DNA from: Gammaproteobacteria bacterium | GTDB taxonomy: Bacteria > Pseudomonadota > Gammaproteobacteria > JAPPPA01 | DNA: 12,691 nt | Assembly (NCBI GenBank): GCA_028817755.1 | Contig: JAPPPA010000094.1 | Coordinates: 1 to 12,691 of the forward strand | Direction of reading: 5' to 3' | In this document: positions 1 through 7,849 of the stretch, one piece after another | Layout: every line of letters begins with the position of its first letter | How positions within the stretch are numbered: the stretch's first letter is position 1 | Notes under the pieces: model-generated | Told to the model about the DNA's origin: nothing | The model's database searches: none | Seen by the model: only the letters and a program-made list of their open reading frames with translations | Translations under genes and position numbers: made by a program

Positions 1-802
1 GGTCTAAGGTATCAGCTTGCGCAGCACCTACTAGGCGGCGCAGGTGAATGATGCCGACGATTTCGTCTAGCGATTCTTTGTAAACCAATAAGCGTGTGTG
101 CTGCGCGCTATTAATTTGGCGCAGCAGGGTATCCATGTCGTCATTGAGGTCGAGTCCGACAATTTCACCTCGGGGCACCATGATGTCTTCCACGGTGATT
201 TTATTGAGGTCGAGAATATTGATCAGCATGGACTGATATTTAGTCGGCGCCATGGCGCCTGCTTCTGTCACCACGGTGCGCAACTCTTCCCGGCTTAGCG
301 CTTGCAGTGATGAGCCATCCGGTTTGGCGCCGAGCAGGCGTAACAAGTTATTACTAATAACGTTGATTACCCAAACAAAAGGCAGCGCTGGTTTTTGTAG
401 TAGCCAGTAGACCCAGGCGGCAGGGAAGGCGATGCGCTCAGCATGTAGTGCGGCCATGGTCTTGGGTGTTACTTCGGCAAAAATTAGAACCACTAGCGTA
501 AAAATAGCGCCCGCAATAGCGATGGCACTATTGCCATAGAGATCGAGAGCAATCAGCGTTACTAACTGCGCAGCCAGAATATTTACAAGGTTGTTGCCGA
601 GTAAGATCAGGCCGATTAAACGGTCTGGCCGCTGTAATAACTCTTCAGCTAATTTAGCGGATCGATGGCCTTGTTCCGCTAAGTGACGAAGGCGATAGCG
701 GTTCAGCGTCATTAGGGCGGTTTCTGAGCTTGAGAAAAAGCCGGAAAGCCCGATTAAAACGACAAGGGCGACAAAAAGCCAAGTTATAGAAATATCTTCC
801 AA
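1..802 (-). CDS. CNNM/CBS-domain membrane protein (CorB/YfjD type), 3' part missing
   Basis: The reading frame opens with TTG at 802-800 and runs off the window start, giving 267 visible residues. An in-frame TAA lies eight codons upstream of the TTG and no ATG or GTG lies between them, so TTG is the best start. The protein begins MEDISITWLF; the SSSETALMTLNRYRLRHLAEQG stretch, GNNLVNILAAQ (about 69-79) and FAEVTPKTMAALH (about 108-120) are the hallmarks of the DUF21/CNNM transmembrane domain, with three or four membrane helices. VEDIMVPRGEIVGLD (about 204-218) starts the first CBS domain. The second CBS domain and the CorC_HlyC domain should lie beyond the window. From memory it resembles E. 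coli YfjD closely. The family is linked to magnesium/cobalt transport or efflux, but the substrate here cannot be read from sequence. It is last in a minus-strand run after lpxH, 76 bases downstream, probably co-transcribed. Confidence 0.9.
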   Translation of the reverse strand, partial: MEDISITWLFVALVVLIGLSGFFSSSETALMTLNRYRLRHLAEQGHRSAKLAEELLQRPDRLIGLILLGNNLVNILAAQLVTLIALDLYGNSAIAIAGAIFTLVVLIFAEVTPKTMAALHAERIAFPAAWVYWLLQKPALPFVWVINVISNNLLRLLGAKPDGSSLQALSREELRTVVTEAGAMAPTKYQSMLINILDLNKITVEDIMVPRGEIVGLDLNDDMDTLLRQINSAQHTRLLVYKESLDEIVGIIHLRRLVGAAQADTLD

Positions 803-878
803 AGTAGCGTTGCGGCGTCCCGCTTATAAGTGAATTAAGCTGATTTTAAAGGTATCTGTGACGTTGGCTAGTGCTTAA

Positions 879-1601
879 CTAAGACAAAGCCAATTGTTGT
901 AATTCAGGTCCGGCCTTAGCAGTGACTTTAATCACGCTGCCTTGGGTGTACCAGTCGCCCAATACCCAGCGTTGTGCTGTGCCCATGTTTGTATCGTATT
1001 GGTGCTGGCCCGGGCGGTGGGTATGACCATGAATCATTTGTGAGACTGTATAGCGGTTGAACCAGTGCCGCACTTCATCATGGTTTACATCCATGATGTC
1101 ACCTTGTTTTTGGGCTTGGGCGCGTTTACTTGCTTCGCGCATATTGCGCGCGATTTCACGTTTCTTGCGATCCGGAATAAGGTTTAACGCCAGCCATTGG
1201 ACGGCACGGTTAGTCGCAATTTTGCGATACCGCTGATAGTTAACGTCGTCTGTGCAGAGTAAATCACCGTGGGTGATTAAGGTGGGCGTGCCGTATAGGT
1301 CCACCACCTGCGGGTCATTTAAAAGCGTCACCCGACTAGCCTTGGCAAAAGCTTCTCCCAGTAGAAAGTCTCGGTTGCCACGTAAGACAAACAGAGTCGT
1401 TGTTTGGCTTAGCGCACGAAAGCACGCTATTACATCTTCGTAGTCGCCTAAGGAGACTTTGTCACCCAGCCAAACTTCAAATAAATCACCCAACAAATAA
1501 ACGGCATCGGCCTTGGGGCCGTGCTCGTTTAAGTAGTCGATAAAAAGCTGGGTAATCTCCGGCCGAGACGGGTCTAGGTGCATGTCCGAAGCGAACAGCA
1601 C
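879..1601 (-). CDS. lpxH: UDP-2,3-diacylglucosamine diphosphatase LpxH
   Basis: LpxH is a peripheral inner-membrane enzyme of lipid A synthesis that hydrolyses UDP-2,3-diacylglucosamine to lipid X and UMP. The 240 residues match the family's usual length. The calcineurin-like two-metal motifs are all present: SDMH (D6, H8), GDLFEVWLGD (D39), GNRD (N76), THGD (H111) and HGHTH (H191, H193, H195). The LpxH-type stretches LCTDD and IMDVN are also present. The start is GTG at 1601, preceded by GAGAG about four bases upstream; the frame above it holds no ATG before the stop of the upstream cyclophilin. An out-of-frame ATG overlaps this start. The gene follows the cyclophilin gene by 35 bases, echoing the E. 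coli ppiB-lpxH pairing, so it is probably co-transcribed with it. Nothing looks damaged. Confidence 0.97.
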   Translation of the reverse strand: MLFASDMHLDPSRPEITQLFIDYLNEHGPKADAVYLLGDLFEVWLGDKVSLGDYEDVIACFRALSQTTTLFVLRGNRDFLLGEAFAKASRVTLLNDPQVVDLYGTPTLITHGDLLCTDDVNYQRYRKIATNRAVQWLALNLIPDRKKREIARNMREASKRAQAQKQGDIMDVNHDEVRHWFNRYTVSQMIHGHTHRPGQHQYDTNMGTAQRWVLGDWYTQGSVIKVTAKAGPELQQLALS

Positions 1602-1636
1602 ATAGCTCTCAGCCGTATTTTGAGTGGTATTAGCGT

Positions 1637-2218
1637 TTATTTGAGAACTCGTACGCTGTTAATAACAACAGTTTCGCGGGGAGCATCGCGGCGGAATGGG
1701 CCAGCAGGGCCGGTTGGAACTGCACGAATTTTATCAGCAACGTCCATGCCTTTTACAACCGTGCCAAATACGGCATAGCCCCAGCCATTTGAGTTCTTGC
1801 TCTTAAAGTTTAGAAAGTCGTTATCAACCACGTTGATAAAGAACTGCGAAGTCGCTGAGTGCGGGGCGCTGGTGCGAGCCATAGCAATGGTGCCGCGCTT
1901 ATTCCCTAAGCCGTTGTCGGCTTCATTTTGAACGGGTGCTTTGGTTTTTTTCTGACGCATGTCTTCAGTAAAACCACCGCCTTGGATCATAAAATTGCTA
2001 ATAACACGGTGAAACACGGTGCCGTCGTAGTGCTTGTCTTCCACATAGCCGAGGAAGTTAGCCACTGTTTTAGGTGCTTTGTCTTCGGCTAGTTCAATGT
2101 GAATGTCGCCCATGTTAGTGCTCATCACAACGGTAGGGTTGCCTGCTAGGGCGAAGCCGCTGCTAACGAGCAGGGCAATAGAAAAACAAAACTTAAGGAT
2201 TGGTGTTACAAACGGCAT
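1637..2218 (-). CDS. Secreted cyclophilin-type peptidyl-prolyl isomerase (PpiA-like)
   Basis: This enzyme catalyses cis-trans isomerisation of prolyl peptide bonds during protein folding. The 193 residues start with a signal peptide: a hydrophobic core at about 8-22 and a likely cleavage site after ALA at residue 25, so the mature protein should be periplasmic. Cyclophilin motifs follow: FHRVI (69-73, with the catalytic Arg at 71), MIQGGGFTE (77-85), GTIAMART (109-116), SQFFINV (124-130) and GYAVFG (147-152). The segment with QKK and NEADNGL matches E. coli PpiA as I remember it, rather than cytosolic PpiB. A gene next to lpxH would by E. coli gene order be ppiB, so I leave the symbol empty. 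It is first in the minus-strand run with lpxH and the CNNM gene. Its promoter should lie in the divergent region shared with lapA. Confidence 0.95.
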   Translation of the reverse strand: MPFVTPILKFCFSIALLVSSGFALAGNPTVVMSTNMGDIHIELAEDKAPKTVANFLGYVEDKHYDGTVFHRVISNFMIQGGGFTEDMRQKKTKAPVQNEADNGLGNKRGTIAMARTSAPHSATSQFFINVVDNDFLNFKSKNSNGWGYAVFGTVVKGMDVADKIRAVPTGPAGPFRRDAPRETVVINSVRVLK

Positions 2219-2364
2219 ATCGGTAATCTCAGTGGAATGGGGAAAGCCTAATTCTTAGGCTTTAAGAACTCAATAGGTTTTTGACCGGCGCGCTGCGGTA
2301 GAATTCCACGATAAATATGATTTACGTCATGTGCGTCTAGTCTGGCAATGAGTGGGACAAATAA
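2219..2364. promoter_or_regulatory. Divergent intergenic region between cyclophilin/lpxH run and lapA
   Basis: These 146 bases must hold the promoters for both the minus-strand cyclophilin run and the plus-strand lapA-lapB-sppA run. For lapA, TATGAT at 2316-2321 is a good -10 candidate but its -35 is weak; TTGACC at 2281-2286 resembles a -35 box but is not correctly spaced from any -10 box I can find. For the cyclophilin gene, TTGAGT on the minus strand (2273-2268) is a possible -35, with only a poor -10 behind it. The function as promoter region follows from the divergent layout; the exact boxes are uncertain. Confidence 0.6.
2243..2263. repeat. Perfect 9-bp inverted repeat in the divergent region
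   Basis: AAAGCCTAA at 2243-2251 and TTAGGCTTT at 2255-2263 are exact reverse complements separated by the three bases TTC. The right arm is followed by AAG, not a T-run, on the plus strand, and by CCCC on the minus strand. It lies 24 bases upstream of the cyclophilin start. It could be a protein-binding dyad or a leader hairpin. The AAAGCC/GGCTTT form also resembles bidirectional terminators, but no gene end lies here. Confidence 0.75.
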
Positions 2365-2658
2365 ATGTTGCGATTCATAAAGTTACTGCTGGTTCTTTTT
2401 GTGGTGTTAGTGGCTGCGAGCTTCACCTTGTTGAACGATCAAAACGTGGTGCTGAACTATTACCTTGCGGAACGTGAATTGCCGCTGGCATGGGTAATTT
2501 TCTTTTCGCTTTCTGCTGGTTGGTTGCTTGGGCTTATTTCTGTTGCGGGCTGGATTATCGGTTTGCGCTGGCGTTTACGTGAAGCCGAAAGAAAAGCCGA
2601 ACTGGCTGAAACCGAAGTCCGCAATTTGCGTCGTATGCCTTTGAGCGACAGCTTCTAA
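2365..2658 (+). CDS. lapA: Lipopolysaccharide assembly protein A (DUF1049)
   Basis: LapA is a small inner-membrane partner of LapB (in E. coli the pair is YciS-YciM). The 97 residues show the expected layout: membrane helix one at about 4-23, the LLNDQNVVLNYYL segment between helices, typical of DUF1049, membrane helix two at about 41-66, and a charged coiled-coil tail at about 68-90 (WRLREAERKAELAETEVRNLRR). The length is close to that of the E. coli protein. The start is ATG with a loose GAGTGGGA purine stretch upstream. It is followed by lapB after 11 bases, the standard lapA-lapB arrangement, which strongly supports the assignment. Confidence 0.95.
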   Translation: MLRFIKLLLVLFVVLVAASFTLLNDQNVVLNYYLAERELPLAWVIFFSLSAGWLLGLISVAGWIIGLRWRLREAERKAELAETEVRNLRRMPLSDSF

Positions 2659-2669
2659 AGGCGGACTGT

Positions 2670-3866
2670 TTGGACCCAATTACCCTCGTATTTATTTTAT
2701 TACCGGTCGCCGCCGCATCTGGTTGGTGGATGGCCCGGCGTGGAGAGCGCAAACCACAGCCTAAAAAAGCCGGTGGTTTAGGGCGCGAATATATTCGCGG
2801 CTTGGACTTCCTGATTAATGATCAAACCGATAAAGCACTTGAAGTGTTTACACGGTTGGTTGAGGTTGACCAAGATACGATTGAGACCCACCTTTCACTG
2901 GGTGCGCTATTTCGCCGTCGTGGCGAAGTAGATCGCGCACTACGCGTTCACCAGAACCTGATTGCACGCCCCAATTTACCGCGTGCAGTGCACCAGCGCG
3001 CGTTGCTTGAACTAGCGCGTGATTATCTTGCAGCAGGCGTATTGGACCGGGCAGAAGAGCTGTTTCGTGAATTAGTGGATCAAAATGCTTATGTGGTGGA
3101 GAGCCTGCGTAAGTTGATCCGTATTTACGAACAGCAAAGCGATTGGGAACAAGCGATTGAAGCCAACCGTCGTTTGGAATCTGTGAGCAGTAAGCACCGT
3201 GGTCAGCAGTTGCATGCGATTGCCCACTATCATTGTGAGCTGGCTGAAATAAAGCAGCGCCAAGGTGATACGCGTGGTGCCAAGGCCAGTTTAAAGAAAG
3301 CGCTTCATGTTCACCCTAACTGCGCGCGCGCTAGTTTGGCGTTGGGTGATCTTGCTTTTGGCTCGGCCGATTACAAAGATGCCAATAAGTTTTGGTCGAA
3401 GGTGCCAGACCAAATCTTGGCGCTCACGCCAGAAGTATTGCCGCGTTTAAAACAAAGTTATGAGTCACTTTCGCAGCAGCCTGCTTTTTATCAGTGGCTA
3501 GGCGATGCGGTGCATCGTTATAAAGGCGTGGCGCCTTATATGTTGCTAGCCGAGCATGCCTATAACAGTGGTGATAAAGACCAAGCCGAGCAGTGGGTGC
3601 TGGCCTATTTGAATAACTCGCCGGATATTACCGGTATGGGGCGCTTGTTCTCTGCGGTGGTATCACCAGCGGGTGGCGTTAGCCAGCAAGGGGTGCGGGC
3701 GCATTTACAGGAAGCCTTAGAAGACGCACTCAAACGCATGGCGGCTTATCGTTGCAATCACTGTGGTTTTGAAGCGCGTCAGTTGCACTGGCAATGTCCG
3801 TCTTGTCATAACTGGGACAGCATTACCCCCTTGCCGCACGGGCCAGCCGGTAGTCTGAAGAAATAA
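2670..3866 (+). CDS. lapB: Lipopolysaccharide assembly protein B (TPR, rubredoxin-type tail)
   Basis: LapB is an inner-membrane-anchored cytoplasmic TPR protein. In E. coli it works with FtsH to control LpxC degradation, so it sets the rate of lipid A synthesis, and it aids LPS assembly. The 398 residues (389 in E. coli) show one N-terminal membrane helix (about 4-21), a basic linker, then TPR repeats from about residue 40 to 340, for example around DQTDKALEVFTRLVEVD and GEVDRALRVHQNLI. The C-terminal rubredoxin-type metal site has C362, C365, C376 and C379 in two CxxC pairs, all present. The start is TTG at 2670, with AAGGCGG eight or so bases upstream; MDPITLVFILLPVAAASGWW fits the family N-terminus. 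It lies between lapA and sppA, with sppA following after 19 bases. Confidence 0.96.
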   Translation: MDPITLVFILLPVAAASGWWMARRGERKPQPKKAGGLGREYIRGLDFLINDQTDKALEVFTRLVEVDQDTIETHLSLGALFRRRGEVDRALRVHQNLIARPNLPRAVHQRALLELARDYLAAGVLDRAEELFRELVDQNAYVVESLRKLIRIYEQQSDWEQAIEANRRLESVSSKHRGQQLHAIAHYHCELAEIKQRQGDTRGAKASLKKALHVHPNCARASLALGDLAFGSADYKDANKFWSKVPDQILALTPEVLPRLKQSYESLSQQPAFYQWLGDAVHRYKGVAPYMLLAEHAYNSGDKDQAEQWVLAYLNNSPDITGMGRLFSAVVSPAGGVSQQGVRAHLQEALEDALKRMAAYRCNHCGFEARQLHWQCPSCHNWDSITPLPHGPAGSLKK

Positions 3867-3885
3867 GTAAGCGTAGGAGCGCTTT

Positions 3886-5760
3886 GTGATTAAAAAACTA
3901 TTTGTGGGTTTCTGGGTTGGACTTTGGAACAGCCTGAACTTCATACGCCGCCTGCTCCTAAATGCAGCCCTGCTGTTTATTTTGGTCGCTATTGGCTTTG
4001 GCGTGTGGGAAGGCTTTCAGCCACAAGTGCCACAAAATGCTGTACTCACAATTGCCCCTTATGGCGACTTGGTAGAACAGTGGGATGGAGACCCTGTTGA
4101 GGCAGCTATTGGCGAGGCTTTGGGTGAAAGCAATCCTCAAACCCGCTTGTTTGATTTAGTACGTGCCATTAATGCGGCAGTCAGTGATGACAACATCAGC
4201 GGCATTGTTCTGCAAACCGATGATATGTGGGGCGCTGGCCCGGCGCAGCTGCAAGATTTAGCAGCTGCATTAGAGCAGTTCCGAAATAGTGGCAAACCTA
4301 TTTATGCTTACGGTAGTCGCTTTTCACAGGGGCAATATTACTTAGCAGCGCAGGCTAACCAGATTTTCATGGACCCTTATGGTGAAGTGCTGATCGAAGG
4401 CTTTTCGACTTACCGAAACTATTACGCAGAAGCCGCTGAAAAACTTAAAGCGAGCGTGAATGTGTTCCGAGTTGGGGAATACAAGTCAGCCGTAGAGCCT
4501 TGGCTTCGTAATGACATGTCACCGTCAGCACGAGAGGCCAATGCGGCGTGGATGAATACGCTATGGGGCTCTTGGCGCGAGACATTGGCTGATCGCCGCC
4601 AAGTGAAACCGGCGCGTATTGAAAGTTACGTGCAGGACTTTAATAGCCTGCTAAATGCCAGTGAGGGTGACTCGGCACTGACGGCTCAAGCTGTTGGCCT
4701 GATTGATGGTTTAGCGACTCCGAATGAATTCGTTGAGTTGATGGTAGATAAGTTTGGTCAGGCCGAAGACGTTGACTGGGCCGATTACCAGCAAGTTGAT
4801 AGTTATAGCTATCTTGCTCAGTTGGATTTGCAGCAATTTCAGCAAGACGCTGTTCAGCCACAACCTAGCATTGCCGTGGTAGTGGTGCAGGGGGCTTTGA
4901 TGGAAGGCGCACAAGGTACAGGTTACGCCAATATTGCGGTGGTCGAGGATCAGCTCTGGCAAGCTGCTCATGATGATTCTGTAGCCGGCATTGTGGTGCG
5001 GGTGGATAGCCCTGGCGGTACCGTAACCGCGGCCGAAACTTTACGCCGTGCGATTGTTGCCGCAAAAGCAAAGGGTAAGCCGGTGTACGTATCTATGGGT
5101 ACCGTGGCCGCGTCTGGTGGTTATTGGCTTTCAGCAAGTGCTGATGAAATCTGGGCACAACCTGACACGTTAACCGGCTCTATCGGTATCTACGGCATTG
5201 TGCCGACGTTTGAACGCTGCTTAGCGGAGCTAGGTATCTACACAGATGGCGTGGGGACTTCGCCGTTTGCCGGTGCTTTCCGTGTCGATCGTGCCTTGTC
5301 AGACCCTGTGCGCGAGTCTATTCAGCTTTATATCGATAATGGTTATCAGCGCTTTATTCAAACCGTCGCGGATGCACGCGATATGGCCCCTGAAGTCGTA
5401 GAAAAGGCTGCCAGCGGTCGTGTATGGATTGGCACCACAGCACAGGAACTGGGCTTAGTAGATCAACTAGGTGGGCTGCAAGATACCGTTGAAGCGTTGG
5501 CCAAATCTCTCGACTTGAATGATGACGACGCGCAACTTTACGAGCCTGCGCTGGGCTTTGTAGATGAATTGATTGTGCAATTGAGCGGCAACATTCAGTT
5601 GCCTGCTAACGTACTGGCGTCGCCGCTACTCGCGCAATGGTTAGTATCGCTAGGTGAAGTGAGTTTGCTGTCGCAGTTAGTCACAAAAACTGCGCAACAG
5701 GATTATCGCTTAAGCCTTTCTGATATTGGCTTTGCCTGGTCGCCGCTTACGCTCCGTTAG
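3886..5760 (+). CDS. sppA: Signal peptide peptidase SppA, protease IV (67K type)
   Basis: SppA cleaves leftover signal peptides in the inner membrane and faces the periplasm. The 624 residues are close to the 618 of E. coli SppA and contain both tandem S49 domains. One N-terminal membrane anchor lies at about 22-41. The catalytic pair is visible: general-base Lys200 in RVGEYKSAVEPWLRNDMS and nucleophile Ser410 in TVAASGGYW, matching E. coli K209 and S409. VRVDSPGGTVTAAE (about 371-384) is the typical segment before the nucleophile. The start is GTG at 3886 with TAGGAG about nine bases upstream. It follows lapB by 19 bases and is probably the third gene of that operon. Its last 14 bases overlap the end of the opposite-strand GGDEF-EAL gene. 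No key residue is missing. Confidence 0.97.
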   Translation: MIKKLFVGFWVGLWNSLNFIRRLLLNAALLFILVAIGFGVWEGFQPQVPQNAVLTIAPYGDLVEQWDGDPVEAAIGEALGESNPQTRLFDLVRAINAAVSDDNISGIVLQTDDMWGAGPAQLQDLAAALEQFRNSGKPIYAYGSRFSQGQYYLAAQANQIFMDPYGEVLIEGFSTYRNYYAEAAEKLKASVNVFRVGEYKSAVEPWLRNDMSPSAREANAAWMNTLWGSWRETLADRRQVKPARIESYVQDFNSLLNASEGDSALTAQAVGLIDGLATPNEFVELMVDKFGQAEDVDWADYQQVDSYSYLAQLDLQQFQQDAVQPQPSIAVVVVQGALMEGAQGTGYANIAVVEDQLWQAAHDDSVAGIVVRVDSPGGTVTAAETLRRAIVAAKAKGKPVYVSMGTVAASGGYWLSASADEIWAQPDTLTGSIGIYGIVPTFERCLAELGIYTDGVGTSPFAGAFRVDRALSDPVRESIQLYIDNGYQRFIQTVADARDMAPEVVEKAASGRVWIGTTAQELGLVDQLGGLQDTVEALAKSLDLNDDDAQLYEPALGFVDELIVQLSGNIQLPANVLASPLLAQWLVSLGEVSLLSQLVTKTAQQDYRLSLSDIGFAWSPLTLR

Positions 5761-7762
5761 TATCAACGAAGTCCCGCTGCCATTCTCTAAATGCGAGAAC
5801 AGGTAGCGGGCGGGCGTAATAAAAGCCTTGAGCCATTTCTGCACCGAGTTGGTATAGGTGCTCGATTTGTTCTTCCTGCTCTAGGCCTTCCGCAACCGTA
5901 GTCATATCCAGCGCTTTCGCCATGCCAATGATGGCTTTACATAGTGCTGAGTCGGCCGTGTTGCTAGGCAAGTTCTTAACGAAACTACGATCGATTTTTA
6001 CAGTGTTGAATGGATAACGCTGCAAGTAGTTCAACGCGGAATAGCCGGTGCCAAAGTCGTCTAGCGAGAGTTTATAACCTGCAGCAATAAGGCGTTCGAT
6101 ATTTTGGTGCACTTCTGGCGATGACTGTACTAATAGGCGCTCAGTCAGCTCTAATTCAAACTCAACATGGTTAAGGCTTTCGTGTTTGTTGCCTTCTAGC
6201 AGCAAAGAAAGAAAGCGCTTGTCTGTGAGCTGTTGTGCAGAGCAGTTAATGGCTAATTTAAAAGGATGTTCGTCGGTACCCATTTTCTGGAAAGTTTCAC
6301 GGGCGTCTTTCCATGCGGTATTGAAGACCAAAGAGGCTAGATCACTGGTGAGGTTGAGCGATTCGGCAATAGGTACAAACTCTGCCGGTCCAACGTTACC
6401 GAGTTCTTCGTCTTGCCAGCGCAATAGTGCTTCGGCACCGACTAGATGATTTTCTTTCAGGCATACAATCGGCTGGTAATGCACAGAAAGGCTGCCTTGC
6501 TCAATTGCAGAGCGTAGGCGGGTTTCAATAGCCAGTTGGCGTACCGACGAGATAGTGGTGTCGCGGTGGTATAGACGAATACAGTCGCGGCCTTCCTGTT
6601 TGGCACGGCGCGTCGCAACTTCAGCGCGGTGAAGAGCATCTTCGCCGTTGTCAGCATGGGTTGGAATTAAGACGATGCCTAAGCTCGCAGTGAGGTTCAG
6701 CGTATGGTCTAAGTAATAGACTGGCTGCCTTACTTCATGCAGTAAGTGCTCAGCCAGGGCAATGGCTTCAGAACGACCATAGTGTTCGCAGAATAGGGCG
6801 AAGTGGTCACCGCCTAGGCTACCGAGTGAGCAGTTAGGTGGCGTCAGTGCGTAAAGCCTGTCAGCCAATAGCTTCATTACATCATTCGCGGCGTTTTGGC
6901 CGAGAGCATCGGTAATGCGCTTAAAGTTGTCGATATCAATATTGATAACCGCGCAATCGTTTTTAGGAGCGGCGGTTAGGGCTTCGTCAATCGTGCCAAT
7001 GATTAGGCGACGATTAGCAACGCCAGTAATGGGGTCTGTGCTAGATGCTTCTGCTAGTTGAAGATTGCTATGGCGCAGTTCACGTTGACGGCTGTTTACT
7101 TCTAGCATCCATCGTTTATGTGCTTGCGCAAAACCAAACCAGCTAAGCGCAATAAGGATTAAACCCGAGATACCGAAGACAGACAGGTTAATAATGGCGT
7201 TATTGCCTTTCTCATTAAGGTCTTCAGTGAGTAGTTCAATGGCGTCTAATGTGCTTGCCATGCCTTGAAGGTAGCGTTTCTTCAATGCGTCATATTCATT
7301 GCCGAATAGCAGCTCAGTTGCTTTCTCTAAGTCACCTTCATGCACGGCATTAAGTGCGGCTAGTTCAATCTCGATAAGGCGTACGTTGGCTTCTTCGGTA
7401 GAGTGGCTACCTGCCGCAAGCTCGTACTTGTCGGCTAGGAGATTCAGGCCATTTAGAACGTTAGATAACTTAGGTTCTGTGTCGTAGTAGCGCTCGGACC
7501 AATATAGATTGCCGGTTGTTGCCGCCATGCTGGCAGACATAGTGAGCACTTCGTCCAGACGGAGTACTTCTGACCGTAAGTGACGCATTTCAGAGACTTC
7601 AAACGCGGTACGGTTGAAAGAGGTAAATGTGGTGAAAATAAAAAAGGCAAGCGAGCCCACCACAACAGTTGTGAATAGGCTACTGAGTAATAGAGCTAAG
7701 GCTGGAAAATTTTTCCCCGTGAACCCTTGCTCTTGTAATAGTTTAAGTTGACTCGCTGTCAT
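5747..7762 (-). CDS. Membrane GGDEF-EAL c-di-GMP protein, likely phosphodiesterase
   Basis: The 671 residues show membrane helix one (about 20-46), a helical periplasmic region (about 50-190) likely to be a four-helix-bundle sensor, membrane helix two (about 190-211), a short coiled linker, a GGDEF domain (about 240-400) and an EAL domain (about 408-660). The GGDEF signature reads GGDHF at 317-321, with His in place of the Glu that helps bind metal and catalyse, and the RxxD inhibitory site is absent, so cyclase activity is doubtful. The EAL domain keeps its catalytic set: E444 of EAL, N506, E541 in ELTE, D568-D569 in DDFGTGYS, K589 and D591 in KID, E625, and Q645. I infer c-di-GMP hydrolysis to pGpG, with the GGDEF domain perhaps a GTP sensor. 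It stands alone with its own promoter at 7815-7844 and overlaps the end of sppA. Its ligand is unknown. Confidence 0.93.
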   Translation of the reverse strand: MTASQLKLLQEQGFTGKNFPALALLLSSLFTTVVVGSLAFFIFTTFTSFNRTAFEVSEMRHLRSEVLRLDEVLTMSASMAATTGNLYWSERYYDTEPKLSNVLNGLNLLADKYELAAGSHSTEEANVRLIEIELAALNAVHEGDLEKATELLFGNEYDALKKRYLQGMASTLDAIELLTEDLNEKGNNAIINLSVFGISGLILIALSWFGFAQAHKRWMLEVNSRQRELRHSNLQLAEASSTDPITGVANRRLIIGTIDEALTAAPKNDCAVINIDIDNFKRITDALGQNAANDVMKLLADRLYALTPPNCSLGSLGGDHFALFCEHYGRSEAIALAEHLLHEVRQPVYYLDHTLNLTASLGIVLIPTHADNGEDALHRAEVATRRAKQEGRDCIRLYHRDTTISSVRQLAIETRLRSAIEQGSLSVHYQPIVCLKENHLVGAEALLRWQDEELGNVGPAEFVPIAESLNLTSDLASLVFNTAWKDARETFQKMGTDEHPFKLAINCSAQQLTDKRFLSLLLEGNKHESLNHVEFELELTERLLVQSSPEVHQNIERLIAAGYKLSLDDFGTGYSALNYLQRYPFNTVKIDRSFVKNLPSNTADSALCKAIIGMAKALDMTTVAEGLEQEEQIEHLYQLGAEMAQGFYYARPLPVLAFREWQRDFVDTNGA

Positions 7763-7814
7763 GTGCGCTTACGCGGCTGCCCCGCATACCGAGATGCTTG
7801 CTGTGTATGAGTCT

Positions 7815-7844
7815 ATTGTAAGCTTAACGGTTGTTCACTGTCCA
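7815..7844 (-). promoter_or_regulatory. Sigma70-like promoter of the GGDEF-EAL gene
   Basis: Read on the minus strand, TGGACA (7844-7839) and TACAAT (7820-7815) are separated by 18 bases; each box matches the sigma70 consensus at five of six positions. Transcription would start near 7808, leaving a leader of about 45 bases before the ATG at 7762. The leader has a small GCGG/CCGC stem and no strong ribosome binding site. The promoter lies in the 117-base gap after modC, which suggests that the GGDEF-EAL gene is transcribed separately. Read-through from modC is still possible. Confidence 0.55.
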
Positions 7845-7849
7845 GTCGT

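Noticed and set aside
98..298. A 66-codon plus-strand reading frame.
   Set aside because: It lies wholly inside the opposite-strand CNNM/CBS gene and encodes no recognisable motif.
2235..2266. A heat-shock (sigma32-like) promoter for the cyclophilin gene: CTTAAAG, 17 bases, CCCCATTC on the minus strand.
   Set aside because: The first box matches poorly, the spacing is at the long limit, and transcription would start only about ten bases before the ATG, leaving no room for a normal leader.
2281..2304. TTGACC and TAGAAT as a promoter for lapA.
   Set aside because: The two boxes are only 12 bases apart, far from the usual 16-18.
4640..5071. Overlapping minus-strand reading frames of 68-86 codons inside sppA.
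   Set aside because: They are shadows of the sppA coding frame with no family motifs or ribosome binding sites that I can see.
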